A stretch of DNA of 64,000 nt from Tamarix chinensis (GCA_030549775.1 CM060175.1:43651415-43715414); one strand, 5' to 3'; shown: positions 23,989-36,578, counted from the first letter of the stretch. Notes: generated from the letters alone by a model not told the origin. Numbers and translations are program-made.

Positions 23989-25549
23989 ATTAGTGATAAT
24001 CAAGACCTAGTACTCTCAATTGAGGAAATTACTCATAATATGTGATAGACATTACTCTTAGTAAGTAGAGAAAACTACTATAATTTAGAGAAAATTATTA
24101 TAAGTACCTCAAAAACTAAAGTATTCGAGTGTTAACAAAAGATAATGACATTTTTATAAATATTATATATTTTTTTTCATCTTTGAAAAATACCTATAGT
24201 AGGTGGAAGAAACTATTATAAGTTTCTCAAAAAAATATAGTATTTAATTGTTAAAAAGAAAAACATTGTTATTTTTGTAAATATTAGGTATTTATGTTTT
24301 ACGTTTGAAAATTATCCACAGTAAATGGTTGAAACTACTTCTAATGGATGGAGGAAACTACTATAAATATCTCAAAAAACTATGATACTTGAATATCAAA
24401 AAATTGATGGTATTTTTCTAAATATTATATATTTATGTTTTAAGTTAGGAAACTACCTGTAATAGATAGTAAAAACTACTCGCAGTATGTAGTAAAAATT
24501 ACACTAAGTAGCTCAAGAAACTAGGTTGGATCTAAATTATTACCATAAATGGTGGTTTTTACTAGATATGCCTGTATAATTATGAAATATGTAATTAAAT
24601 TATAAAGAAAGTTAATTGAATTTAAAAAAAAAAAGTTAACTAATGGATTTTTATTTGGGGGGCGGGTAACAAATGCATGTTAAAAATTATGAAAAATTAA
24701 AGATATGTGCATAATTATTTTAGAAATCTAAATATATAAAATAATTTGGTATTGGAAAATATTCAAAGCCTAAACAAATTAAAACTAACAAGAATGGAAA
24801 ATACATCTAATGATAAAAACATATTCTTCTACGATTTAACAATTGTGATTGAATGATCAAAAATAAATTGAACAAAGTAAATGAATGATATTAGAATATT
24901 TTAAAATAATTAATGAGGCTAATTACCTAGGTTATTAGGATTCAATAAAATATTATAATATATATAGGGTATATCTAGTAATAACCATCATTTATGATAA
25001 AAAATAGAAAACCAACCTAATTTCCTGAACTACGTACAATAATTTTCACAAACTACTACACATAGTTTCTAACACCTATGGTGGGTAGCTTACTAACTTG
25101 AAATATAAATATAAAATATTTATAAAAAGATCATTATTATTTTTTCTGACACTCAAATATTATAGTTTTTTAAAAGACTTACAATAATTTCCTTCATCGA
25201 TCACTATTAGTTTTTACCCCCTATTATGAATAACTTCCAAACCTCATACATAAATATCTAATATTTACAAAAAAATACTAATATTTTTTTACCACTCAAA
25301 TACTAGAATTTCTTAAGAGATTTATAATAATATTTTTCATCAAATAAAAATAGTTTCTACCACTTAATGTAGATAGCTTTCAAACCTAAAACATAAATAC
25401 ACAATATTTATAAAATTATCACCACCTTCATTTAACCATAAAAGTAATTTTCTATATCCACTAAAAATAATTTCCACCACTTGTGGAATTTTTTTAACTG
25501 AAAGTATTAATTCTCAATTTTCAATTAAGACTTAATTATCATTAAATAT
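23989..25549. mobile_element. fold-back element with repeated arm subunits
   Basis: The left arm (23989-24563) and right arm (24977-25549) are imperfect inverted copies. Each arm is itself built of about four related units: in the left arm the core ATAAGTATCTCAAAAAACTA recurs near 24097, 24213, 24361 and 24503. The inner arm edge reads CCATAAATGGTGGTTTTTAC on the left and appears inverted as AATAACCATCATTTATG on the right. Outer edges TTAGTGATAATCAAG and its inverted relative mark the ends. The centre is non-coding. No clear target duplication was found. This is the layout of a Foldback-like or long-TIR non-autonomous DNA transposon. Confidence 0.75.
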
Positions 25550-25989
25550 TTTTTTTTGCATGTGTGTATATTCATATATAAAATAAACTATAATTGTAGA
25601 ATCTTAACTTAAAAGAAGATGACATATGGTTGGGTTGAGTTGATTAGACGAAGAACACTTGTATTTCATGATTTATCGGCATTAATTGGATAGGAAGGAT
25701 ACTCTGCTCATCGTTGATAGCCACAATTCCAAAACAAAACAAAACCAAAAGGCATTTAGTGGTTGAGGTTTCAAATTTAAGAGGAAGCCATTTTATCTTA
25801 AAGAGGAAGATAGTGTATTTTCTTTGACTGCTGCGTATTGCTCGTGTGAGGATCGTTCAATGAAACGCGTATAATACATATGCCTTCTATTTAGGTCATT
25901 CAAATGTAAAGCTAAAGAAAGTTCAAGATCAGCGTACATGATATCTCAAAGCCTCTTATAAAACAATCTTCGACGTAGAGTCGAGCCCC
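25550..25989 (-). other. 3' flank of gene 1
   Basis: This lies downstream of the predicted stop of gene 1 and probably includes its 3' untranslated region. I did not find a convincing polyadenylation signal. Confidence 0.35.
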
Positions 25990-28966
25990 TCAGGGACCAG
26001 CTTCTTTATCACCCACTTGTAAGCTAGCAGTACGGAGCATGCGAATCTGGAGCAGAAAGAAAATAGCTCAGGAAAATTGCAAGAGTATTGTCGTGAAAAA
26101 GAAAACAGAATTATTCAACTGATGCAACTCCGGTTCGCTTGTAAATACTTAAATAGGATTTTTGGTATAGAGCAATCCACAAGTACATAAAGATACCTGT
26201 GCAAAGGAAAAAATGGCTCGTAAGATTCTAGCATAATCTGTTCCCAGCATATGTATCACAACCTCAGCCAAAAATGTACCATACATTCTGAAATAACCAA
26301 TAAAGATGGATCAAGAGATCAGTCATGCAAACTTGATTATACAAGTAGATGGTGAATTAGCTTGAATAATACAAACTTGATAAGCCATGGTATTCACAGG
26401 GGGTATGGATACATTTATTTTATTGCAAGTTCATTTCCAATTTCACAAGTTTCAATGGTTGACCAAAATATAAGAAAAAGGGGGTAAATAAATAATGTGC
26501 CTCCAGGCACCTAGGGTTCGCTTAAAATCTCAGAATACGTAAAAGGGAAGAAACAAACAAACAAAGAAAATCAAAATGCCTTGATTGGATACTGAGACAA
26601 CCATAAAGAATTGGAGACATACAAGGCCTCCCTATCCATTCTTAATTTTCTAGTGGCAAGTTGGACCGCCACCAAGCAAGCCACTAACTATCCTTAGGTG
26701 CGCTTTTTTTTTTTTTTTTTTTTCCCCCCTTTTCAGCTTCCATTCAATCTCTTAACGGCCACCCTTACCTCCTACTCCATCAAACACCATTGTTGTCTGT
26801 CTGATTTAGCTTCAACAGCTGGATAAGGTACTGGCAAATTTACCATGGAAAATGTTATTCATAGATACTGGATTTTTTACAGCGAGGCCTGTCAGGTTAT
26901 TCTCATGTTAATAGATAATGCTAGTAACTAGAGGCCAAACCCTCCAATTCATAAGCTTTTTGGCTTAAGAAGAGCACTAATTCACAATGAGGCTAGGGGA
27001 TAAGAGTGTAGGTTGAGGCAACTGATAAGGCCCGGGAAATGTAAAGATAGAAGGTTAAACAACTCATGAGATCTCGAAAGCAGAACAATTATATTATTCA
27101 TAAAGGAAGCTTAAAGAACGCAAAATTGTTGTTGCGTGCAGTTTCACAGACACAGGATGGGTGACATAGGGAAATGGAAGAGTTGGTAGTAGACTATAAG
27201 CAGCTGCACTAAAATTTTGCTACACCCAGGCAGCAGCCTTTGCAAAATATTCTGAACAAGCAAAGAGTTATCTTCAATCAACAGAAAGCTAGTTGTGCAA
27301 TGTTTTCCCGAGGCAAAGCATGACTTTTTCCAATACCAGCAACATGGTTCCAAGGCCAGATGATTTCAGCTCACATGGTGCAATACTCAGACATAAAAGT
27401 CAGATCAGGTAAGATGAGGGTGCTTTTGGTTTTTCTTCTTTATTTTTCTTTTTCTTTTTAAGGACAATACTTGCTGAGATAAGTCATTCCATTTTTTGCA
27501 TTGAGTAATTTTTGGCTATCAGAATCCTAATATAAAGATTACTATTTCTGCTATGCATTGTCCAACTTATTAGAGCGGAGTTGTTGGAACCGAAGCTGGA
27601 ATTCGACAATAATTACTATTTCCTATTTCAAGAATTTTTAGATATAATGCTATTGAGCCCTGGATAGAAGGGAGTTATAGTCAGCCCGTTCACCCAATTA
27701 TGTGCTTGTAAGCTTGTTTTGGCCGATGGAAAAAAAAATCGAATATTTTCACCAGACTTAGTTGTTTGGCCAGAGGAATTCGACCAATGTGGCTCTTCCA
27801 TTGGGTTTGGATCTAGCTCGACCCAACCACCACCCCCAAACCCTAATCATTTAATCTCAAACTCACTTTACCCCAAGTATAGATCACATTCCACAGCTGA
27901 GATGTGGCCCATTTATGCCCCTCTCTGCCTCTTCAGCTAAACCCTAACCCTTTCACTATTAAAGCCTAATATTCACTCCCTTGCTTTATCCTCCACCCCA
28001 AAAATGGTGTCCTCTGGTTCTAATTTCGAGGACCTATCACACTCTTTCACCTGATTTCCTTCCTTCCTTTGAAATGGTCAGCTAGGCTTTGTCCCTTGGC
28101 TCTTCACTCTGACATCAATCTTCTCTCTCTATTCCAAAAACTAAAACCCCATGCCTTCTGTTTTGATACCAGTCCTCTTCCTTTTCTTTATTTTTCAAAA
28201 ATCTCTCCTTCAAGATTTGATTCTCTTGCTGATTCTAGGGTTGATTTTGATAAAATATTTTCCTTGGCATGTTTCCATTATTATATTGGTTGTGACAGAT
28301 TCAAGCCAAGGGAGAATCACACTGTCACGAGTGTAACTTTCTGATTTTAAACAATAAAAATCAAGGATAAGCCATTTACTTCTTCAATCATTTGAGTACA
28401 AACATCAAATTTGGAAGAGTACTTCCACTTCGCTTGAAGAGAATATGCTTCACATATCTGATCAAGGCAATATCTAATCGTAACAATCCCTGCACTGAGA
28501 GTTAGTACAGACCAATCACTTACTGCAATATACTCAGATGCTAACAGCTATTCTAGGGTACTTAATAAATGAGGATCAAGTTGCTTTCATTAGGGAAAGA
28601 AAGACCTGAGGGAAAACATTACTTTGCACATGGATTGATGTAGGGATCACAATTGATGGAACATTCTACCAAGATATCTTGACAAAGTGGAAAAGAAAAA
28701 AACACGACAATTCACTCAACAATTGAGAATTGAAATTTCTGAACTGAACTGAACCAAAATGATTACCAACTTCTATCTGTTGGCTAATACTCCCACCCAT
28801 ACTCTAAATAGGTCTTCTAAGACTACAAGGCTTCAAACTACCTACTCCTACCCTTATAGGATTGACATTCAATATGATCTGGGAAATAGAGCAAAACAGA
28901 AAAACATACCAACTTCTTCTAGGACTTTAATATCATCATATATGATAAAGATTGATCTTTGCAACT
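25990..28966 (-). CDS. gene 1, 3' exons of an unrecognised host protein (partial)
   Basis: Five exons are inferred on the minus strand from splice signals and phase: about 28910-28966 (ends GTTG, then gtatgt), 28380-28490 (ends at gtaaat), 27226-27251 (a 26-base micro-exon), 26197-26287 (acceptor tttcag, donor gtatct) and 25990-26046 (stop TGA). Phases agree at every join: one base plus two, zero, two bases plus one, zero. Readable peptides are IFIIYDDIKVLEEV, then IVTIRYCLDQICEAYSLQ, NILQRLLPG, MYGTFLAEVVIHMLGTDYA and a basic C-terminus ending KEAGP. The segment is rich in helix-forming residues; I recognise no domain and give no function. The 5' exons were not found. The micro-exon and the last exon are the weakest parts; another frame in the last exon would end in SVLLAYKWVIKKL and beyond. 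Confidence 0.6.
26704..26723 (+). repeat. poly(T) tract
   Basis: Twenty T are followed by six C in an inferred intron of gene 1. It could be the tail of a lost retroposon, but no body is visible beside it. Confidence 0.9.
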
Positions 28967-28999
28967 CTATCGAGTGGCCATTTGTGCATAGCATTCAAC

Positions 29000-31920
29000 A
29001 TGTAATGAATTACGAGGTTCCATCCATCTTCATACAGCACTAATGTTGTAGCTCAGCATCATGAGATATTTCACCAAAAGAAAAGATTCCCTGACTAAAC
29101 CATGTAAGCATAAAGGACATAAAGGCATCAAACAAAATATCAGCTGATATACCAATATGTAACTGACATCTATTGGACTTCTAGATTACCGATATGCGAC
29201 ACAAAAATGGAATCACATGTATATCGGTCAAGACGGTACGTATGGGCTGACATCTACCAATATGCACCAATACTTGCCAATAATATCCGATATTTACTAA
29301 TTTAATATTTGGGGGGGGGGGATCTTGCCACCACAAGGTCCACAACAGCAACATAATATTTATCGTTAGCAACACTGAGACACTACTATTCCTATTGTGA
29401 TTTTATTGGCTAGCTAAGGATTAAAGTAGTGTAACATAATTTTTTTCACATGTATTTCTATTTGATAACAGGATGCCTGACTCTAAGGCTGAAGATGATC
29501 TAATCCGAACTAGAAATGAGATGCCAATTCCATAAAGTTTAAATTATCAAGATCTGGCTTCATGATGATTTGGTGATGTTTTCTGAGGGCCATTTCAACA
29601 CGATGCACTCCATTTTTAGCATTTTGCATAAGTGTCAGGGTTGCAGACAAATAATGCCACCAAGTCAAATCATAATTTGTGGGTGCAGAGTTGAGAGGAG
29701 ATAAACACTTTTCTCCCACAATTAAACTAGTGAAGGCAAATGTTCAACATCTAATTTTAGCATTTATCAAAATTGTCAAATTTGAGACCAGTAATGCCAC
29801 ATCGCATCATAATTTGGGGTTTTTTACAATGAGAAGATTGTCGCAGAATAAATGCGGGCAAGATGTCTTTGAGAATTCAGCATACTTGGGGGTTCACCTC
29901 CTCACAATTAGATTAATCTAATGCTCACGAATCACCGAGTGTTGAAGGAAAAAATGGATGACTAAATTACTGCCCTATAGCAGGAAAGTTCAGCGCACCA
30001 TGCCAGCAAGCAGTTCAGTCCCACAGAGTTAACTCTTCATGTCAAGAGAGGAAGTTATTGAAGTATGGATAGTGGAGGGAAGCCTCTAGTCAGGGTTTAC
30101 TTTTCCAAAGCTGTGGGAGGTCTGCAATCATCAATATTTAACACTGGGATAAGACTGAAAGCTACTATGGAATGATACCATGATGTGATACACATGTCGG
30201 AGAGGTGGCTTTGTGCTGATTTCATAAATTTTGTAGTCTGTAGCAAATACTGTCAGAGAATGTCCAACGTATTTCAAAAATATCTTAGATGATCCTGGAT
30301 CTTGTTCAAGGCCTTAGCATAAACAGGAAGCATCATAAGTATAGTATTGAAGCAGTTTGTCAGTAACAAAGAGGTACCTAGGATTAAGGGCTGTTGGAAC
30401 TAATGCTTACAATAAGCTTTGAAAAGGAAGACAACGTTATTGCTTTGACTATTCAAGATAAAATCAGTGCTTGAAAAGCACAAGGTGCTAAGCGTCGGGG
30501 GTAAGGCACATTTGTCATATGGTGAGCTTGATGAGGTGCTGCTTAGGGTACACAACGCCTCTAAGACACACACCCTAATATGATTAGCTATTTTGAGGCT
30601 TTATTTTCATTCAAAAAATTCTTGATAACTAAATGTCAGGGAAGGGAGTAGGGAAAAAGGTAGACCAAAATACACAATTTTAAATGAAAAAGGAAAAAGA
30701 ATATTTACTACATAGAAGAATTATTTTTAGTCTTTATTTTCATAAATAGTTAACTAAATCTCACATCAGGAATGAAAGAGGGAAAAAGGTCATAGAAAGA
30801 GCAGTAGAAATATGTTTAAGCAAATACTTATTGCAGAGAATAAAAGACCAAAAGAAGTATTAAACTAGGCAATTTTAACACCTCACTTCACCTTGGCATG
30901 CACCTTCACCTTGCACCTAGCGCCTAGACTCTAGGACCCCTATGACCTTGCTGCACATTAGGCCATGATTTAAATGAAAATGAACCACGACTCCATCTTT
31001 GTTAGATTTAAGAGAAGGAACCATAAACTACAGTGGCACATAATATAAAAAGGAGGTTGAAGGCCATGAATCAAGAGATACTCTTCTAGAAAGAATGTAT
31101 AACATTTAGAGATAGATGAATATTAGATAAATAAATGAAGAATCTGCAACAGGATTTTGATGTCAAAAAAAACATAGATATTGGATCACGTATTAAATAT
31201 GCACAATAATGTCTAGGTGTCGGTCAAAGAGAGAATAGAAAATGAATGGATTGGCTAACTAAACACCCAAATGTATCCCTTATTACTCATTTTTAATCCT
31301 ATCATATATACTAACACCGCACATTCAAGAGGGCATCATCATCACCTTGGGTGCACTTCATTAGCCAACACTTTGTTCCATAAATCATAGCTGGTCTGAT
31401 AGTCATTCAGTAAAACATTCCCTTGATATATGTTATATAGCATGCATAAACTAAACCTATTCAATTTCAATTTTGACTTCCATACCAAATGTGGCTGGTG
31501 ACTTCCAAATTTCATGCGACTCTAAACAAGCATTTCACAAGCTAACATGCATATCTATAATATACTAAATGATCCATTACAAGCACCACATATATATTGT
31601 AGGATGGTTATAAATTTAGGGAAGAGCAGACACATTCTTTGAAGAGTTGCATAATTTAATACTAACATAAAAAAGTAGTTAACAATGACCAGGGTTTCAT
31701 AGATTTTTCTTTACGATCTTTAGAATTAGAGGTCATACTATAGCAAGTTGTAACATTGGTGGCACAGATGGCATAAGCATAGAAACCTAATGAAACAGTA
31801 GGCACTATTATATTTTCATACAAGCTCCAGGAATTACAACAAATGCACTTCAAAAGCTATGACTAATTAGTAAAGAAGTTGCATACATATAGTGCTAAGA
31901 AGAGCAACGTTAGAACACAA
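29000..31920. other. unassigned region upstream of gene 1 exons
   Basis: No exon could be supported. It holds a diverged tandem pair (29600-29700 and 29745-29845, shared TAGCATTT, AATGCCAC and CATAATTTG), a G10 run at 29311, and a block at 30470-30960 with GGTGCTAAGCG and, near its other end, GCACCTAGCGCCTAGAC, which may be a small inverted-end transposon. The frame 29510-29719 overlaps the tandem pair and is probably not coding. Confidence 0.5.
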
Positions 31921-31929
31921 ATATTTGCC

Positions 31930-32260
31930 AATGTTGGGAGGTTGGTCTTTCTAAAAAATATCATCAAGATTGGAGTTAGATAGCAATAATATTTCACAAG
32001 TCTCAAATTAATTCCCCCAATTTGACATCAATATATCTTACATTTCCTAATTTTATTTTTTATTTTTTCATCCTAGAATGATTTTATGTTTCAAACAATT
32101 TTTGAATTTGTTGCTCCTAGTTTCCCACGGATGTTACATAGTTCGTAAAGTTGTTTTCTGGTTTGTAGGAAACCCAACTAGGCATTAGTCTACTCCTATT
32201 TAAGTTATAAATTTACATGTGATTCAATAAGAAGGAATTAAGCTTCCTCTCAAACTTACA
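31930..32260 (+). mobile_element. 5' LTR of fragmented copia element
   Basis: The end is fixed by the primer site at 32261. The block GTTGCTCCTAGTTTCCCACGG through GGTTTGTAGGAAACCCAACT (32110-32190) matches 47222-47290 after the RNase H remnant, so these are the two LTRs of one element. CTATTTAAGTTATAAAT at about 32195 is TATA-like. The 5' end is approximate; TGTTGGGAGG near 31932 is a candidate. Confidence 0.65.
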
Positions 32261-32273
32261 TGGTATCAAAGCC
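32261..32273 (+). other. primer-binding site of the copia element
   Basis: TGGTATCAAAGCC follows the LTR end CTTACA directly. It differs at one base from the usual tRNA-Met complement. Confidence 0.75.
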
Positions 32274-32302
32274 ATATATAAGTATGTATGTGTATGTATA
32301 TT

Positions 32303-32556
32303 GTAAAAAATGCACCAAACAACCTGAATTTATCATAATATACAATATAACCTAGAGTTATAAGAAAAGCACCATATATCCCAAGTTTAAACCTTTACAC
32401 AATAGGTCCTCCGTCTATTTTTGGGGCATACAATATATTTTTTTAGACGGATGTATAACAGTATAAACTTGGGATTTTATAGTTTTTTTTCAAAAAACTT
32501 AGGGTTATATTATATAAGAAGCCTAAACTTAGGATTATTTAGTGCATTATCTTTAC
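32303..32556. mobile_element. short palindromic MITE
   Basis: The two halves are imperfect inverted copies: GTAAAAAATGCACC...CCCAAGTTTA...CCGTCT on the left against AGACGG...TAAACTTGGG...GTGCATTATCTTTAC on the right. It is about 250 bp and has no coding content. It lies just behind the copia primer site. A target duplication is not clear because of flanking (AC)n. Confidence 0.7.
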
Positions 32557-33866
32557 ACACACACACACATAGCATTGCACAATGTTTCATGCCCTTGAAA
32601 CGCATTGGGGACGATAAGGGAGGTCAAAACAGCCAAACAATACCAAAAACGTTTTGTAGCAAAAGAGGAAAAGAAAAAAGAATTATTATCAGCATCGTTT
32701 TGGTTATCAATCTTCAAATTTACACTAAACGCATATGTAACCTAGCCAGACTCCATTCCCATTCATTATGAAGTCGGGTCTCCTCTCTCTCAACATTTAC
32801 GCTCAATATCATTACAACAATCACTACTCAATCTTGGACTACCACTATGCTTTTGTTACTTGTCATTGTCTCTTTAGACCATTTTTGTCCTGTTGTAAAG
32901 GTAAAGAACACGGAATGTTAAAATTTAGAGAATCAAACAATTCATCATCGTTAGTTTCGTCTTCTACTGCATGGTGGTTCCCATACTGTATTTGAAGAGG
33001 GAGAGAGAGGGAAGATACAAAGGAGAAGAAATTATTTGTCCAGGACTTTCATCTCGTATTAATTCTTCTTTTTTTCAGGACTTTCGTATTGATTTAGGAG
33101 GAAGATATGGAGGGCTAGAAGATTGCAACATCTTAGGTTGTTTCTGTTCGGTAGGCTATTTATGATTTGAACATAGTGGGCCACATCTTGGGCTATTGAA
33201 AGAGAGGTTTCTCTTGTCTAAAATTAATATCTATCTATCTCTGTGTGTGTGTGTGTGTACCTAAGATATATGCATATGTATATATAATTAATTAATATGA
33301 ATAATTAGTCATAAAATACTTAATATACATGAATGTGCATATAAAAAAGTAATATATATAGTGATGTGTGCCATGACCAACAAAATCAAGCTTTAGGTTC
33401 ATCAGGGGTGTTCAAGAGGAATTTGATGATATAAATGAAGAATGCAACACTAAACACTTAGCGTAAGGAAGTTTATCAAAAAAAATGGGTAATTTACCAG
33501 AACTAGGAGGGACCCTAGGGTATGGCACTGCGATGACAAAATCCTCAACTTTGATTACTTTCCTAAAGCATAGTCCTCCTTACTCCACCGCTGACTTCAA
33601 CATTTGGTGATGGTGTTTCATATAGGGTTATGGGATGCACCAGCATTATGGTGTGGTTAAAACTCTATGTAAAAACCAAGAAACTCAAAGCGCAACACTA
33701 AAATTAAGGGACAACTAAGAAAACCAAAGAACAGTGTTAGAAGTATATGTTGAAAGTAAATAGAAAAGGAAGAAGGAGAGAGAAAGGCAATAGGTTTAAA
33801 TAGAAACACCTACCTTGAGGTGGAAGAAGGAGAAGATTCTAAGGAATTCAAAGAGTATAAATTACT
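32557..33866. other. unassigned stretch inside the copia element
   Basis: I see no element end. Weak plus-strand frames (32768-33165) include a segment with an acceptor-like tttcag and donor-like gttgtt around 33075-33138, which is not enough to call an exon. A (TG)n lies near 33241-33258. Confidence 0.45.
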
Positions 33867-34103
33867 CAATAAAACTGCAATTATAGTGTTAGGGTGTCGC
33901 AAATGATAGTTTATATGTTGCAGATATCATAGCGTGAATTTTTTTTTTCACAATGGGTAAATATTGTCCAATATTTGAAATATTGCCCATAAATATGTAA
34001 AATTCTGAAACGATCTCATATTGCTAAATGTTGCAAATTGACTAATCCAAAATTTAATAAATAATGGCCGATATTGCATATTTGGACCACTATTTAATTG
34101 TAT
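33867..34103 (+). repeat. ~260-bp interspersed repeat, copy 1
   Basis: It starts CAATAAAACTGCAATTATAG and continues with GTGTCGC, TTTTTTTTCACAA, AAATATT repeats and a TTTAATTGTATAG end, all shared in order with copies at 35532 and 36579. Confidence 0.75.
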
Positions 34104-34410
34104 AGTTTGAACAACCATCTTGAGCAATCAGAAGGTATACATCCTTTAGCAATCATGCCTTTTAATCTTTTAGTAAAGACAAATCAATCTCAAAAGTGAC
34201 AGGGTGGTGGCAATAGCACCAAAAGTGACGAGTGGCTCACAACTCATCAAAAGTATAATTGATTGACAAGTGACAAACGACCTCTCCAATTCCTCCTTTA
34301 TATAGATGGATATTCAAATTCTAAAGGAAAGGGAAAGGAATGAGCACCAACTTCTCCAAAATTTCAATCATCATTTTCCTGACCGGGTCAGTAATACCAT
34401 TCCTTGTCAT

Positions 34411-34876
34411 TAGGGTTGCAAATGAGCCGAGCCGAGCCAAGAAGCAGCTTCACTGATGAGCGAAGCCACTTGACTGAGGAGGTGAAGGAGCTCTTACTAT
34501 ATTACTCTAACAGATACACGAGCCCATCTATTAGCATTAGAAAGGCTCTTTCTTGAGTAGCCAGAAAAGTCTGTAGCGAGAAGCGTTCCATATAGGGCAG
34601 CCAGGAGCTACAGGCAACTAGAGCGCAGCGCTCATGACCCTTCAATCTATCATGGATTAGGGGGGTAAGCAACCTCTATTCCTACTAGCTTGAGCTCTAA
34701 CCTTCCTTCCTTCTATCTTATTAGAACTCGGCTCGTTTAACTAAACTAGCCTAAAATAAGGCTCAGGCTTGCCGAACTGAGCTTTTAACAAGCCTAGCTC
34801 AAGAGCCAAAGCCAAAAAATGAACCGAGCTTTTAACGAGCCTAATATCGAACTGGCTCATCTCATTTACAGCCCTA
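34411..34876. mobile_element. hAT-like MITE with an unusual GC-richer core
   Basis: The left end TAGGGTTGCAAATGAGCCGA and the right end read inverted, TAGGGCTGTAAATGAGATGA, are terminal inverted repeats. The flanks CTTGTCAT (34403-34410) and CTTATCAT (34877-34884) are an 8-bp duplication with one mismatch, the hAT size. Subterminal GAGCTTTTAACGAGCC words lie at 34780-34850. The core at about 34440-34730 does not look like the ends: it is GC-richer and has a different texture. No transposase is present. Confidence 0.82.
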
Positions 34877-35531
34877 CTTATCATCCATGATTTCTGTTGT
34901 AGATTAAGCAAGCATTGAGACAATGCACCTTCACGCATAAGCAAACTCATCCTACCCTAGTACGTCACATGGAATTTCCAAAGTGTATGGCCTCAGCCAC
35001 CCACTCCCCCTTTTAGTTGTGATTCCCAAGGTGTACATCCTTAGCCATCCCTTCCCTTGTATGATTTTATACATTTAAGGTGGATTATTCTTTGAGGAAA
35101 GAGGGTATTGTCAGCCAACAACTTCGAAAATGTTGACGGTGCTAAACAAAGAGCTTTTACGAACCAAATGACCATCTAACGTGATGGGTTGATCTTTATA
35201 GGGAGTGATGATATAATTTATTACCAAGCCAACATATCAAGATCAAAATGGACAGCCCAAAGGCTAATTTGCCTTCATAATCAACCCCCACCCCCTCCGT
35301 GGCCAACCCTAGCCCAACACCCAACACCCAACACCACACCTGATCCAGTCCCAGACCATACAAACTCAACCCCACTAAATCCTTCCCCTTCACTCCACCC
35401 CTCCTATAATCAAACACTATGAATGAGGGGACCTTACTAGCAATTTATGGCATGTGATCACCCACTAAATAAATCCCTATTATATTCTGACTTCTCTCTA
35501 CTTTCTCTCTTGAACATCCCCTACCCCCAAG

Positions 35532-35809
35532 CAATAAAACCGCATTCATGATTGTGGTTGCGGTTGCGGTGTCGTTGCATTAGAGTATCGCGAACAATAT
35601 TTATATATGCCACGACATGATTTTTTTTTATTTTTTTTCACAATAAATATTAGCAAATATAGTAAATATCAGTAAACTATAGACAAATATTGCTTGATAA
35701 ACACGTAAAGTTCTAACACTGTCCCCTATTTCCAATTTTACGTATCAAACCCAAAATCTGATAAATATTAATCGATATTATATATCAGGATTGATATATA
35801 ATCATATGC
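35532..35809 (+). repeat. ~260-bp interspersed repeat, copy 2
   Basis: It starts CAATAAAACCGCATTCATG, then GTGGTTGCGGTTGCGGTGTC, a T-rich run ending TTCACAATAAATATTAGC, and ends ATATAATCATATG. It has the same order as the other copies. Confidence 0.8.
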
Positions 35810-36109
35810 TAACCCCCTAAGCCCATACACAACAATTATGATAACAATAATAGTAAAATAGCAATAACACATCAAAATTTTAAACCAAATTGGATAGCAA
35901 AAATCATACAAAGAAAACAAGCTTATTCTCCTAATTTGATTAATTTGAATTAAATTTTCAATAAGTTATTATTACTATGTTACTATTCTTAATATCATAA
36001 TTAAATATTTTCCTATCAGCATTTATTACTATTGCTATCATTACTATCATTATTATAGTTATTATCAATACTTTAATATTTCTTTTGTTAATATCAAAAT
36101 CTAGACTGA

Positions 36110-36575
36110 TCTAATGATGAAAAATAGATCCTTACTTAGAATAGGACAGTTGAGGAAAGCTTGGATGTATGACTCATATAAAAAACAACCAACAAAGAAT
36201 GACTTTCAATTAAATGTGTGAAGATCTAAAAATTGCTTAGTACATGCATATCTTCTAAATTCAATGAAGTTGTCTCAAAGCTGCCCATGTTTATGGCAAT
36301 AAAGGAGATCCGGGGTTCTACACACATAACCTATTCCAAATTAGAGAGATAGATCTATGAACTAAATTCCAAGCTATCAAACTCCAAACAAGGTGACTGT
36401 GAAGCTACAACATACTATAATAAATTGGTTGCTTGGTAGAATGTTATGATGATGAAGGGGAGAGCACAAACATTGTGCAACCTTCATGAAATGAGAGAAG
36501 AATGACATAGTTTATATGTTTCTGGCTGGTGTATAGCAAAGCTTAGATGAGGTAAAAGGGAGGATTTTGGGAAGA
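36110..36575 (+). pseudogene. copia gag remnant (UBN2 part)
   Basis: Translation with stops gives VYGNKGDPGFYTHNLFQIRE early and VYMFLAGV then LDEVKGRILGRK at the end, the classic UBN2 gag ending of copia elements. It belongs to the element whose primer site is at 32261. It is cut right after RILGRK by repeat copy 3. Confidence 0.8.
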
Positions 36576-36578
36576 AAG

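Noticed and set aside
27719..28344. 73-91-aa plus-strand frames with CTCTCT-rich, leader-like sequence
   Set aside because: No homology is recognised; the stretch lies in an inferred intron of gene 1 and the frames have weak coding character.
29510..29719. 69-aa minus frame (GEKCLSPLNSAPTNYDL...)
   Set aside because: It overlaps a diverged tandem repeat and lacks a phase-matched link to the gene 1 exons.
30470..30960. Possible small transposon with GGTGCTAAGCG-type ends
   Set aside because: The inverted similarity of the ends is weak and no target duplication was seen; kept only as a note in the unassigned region.
33075..33138. Plus-strand exon-like segment with tttcag and gttgtt borders
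   Set aside because: The donor is poor, there are no neighbouring exons, and it lies within the copia element.
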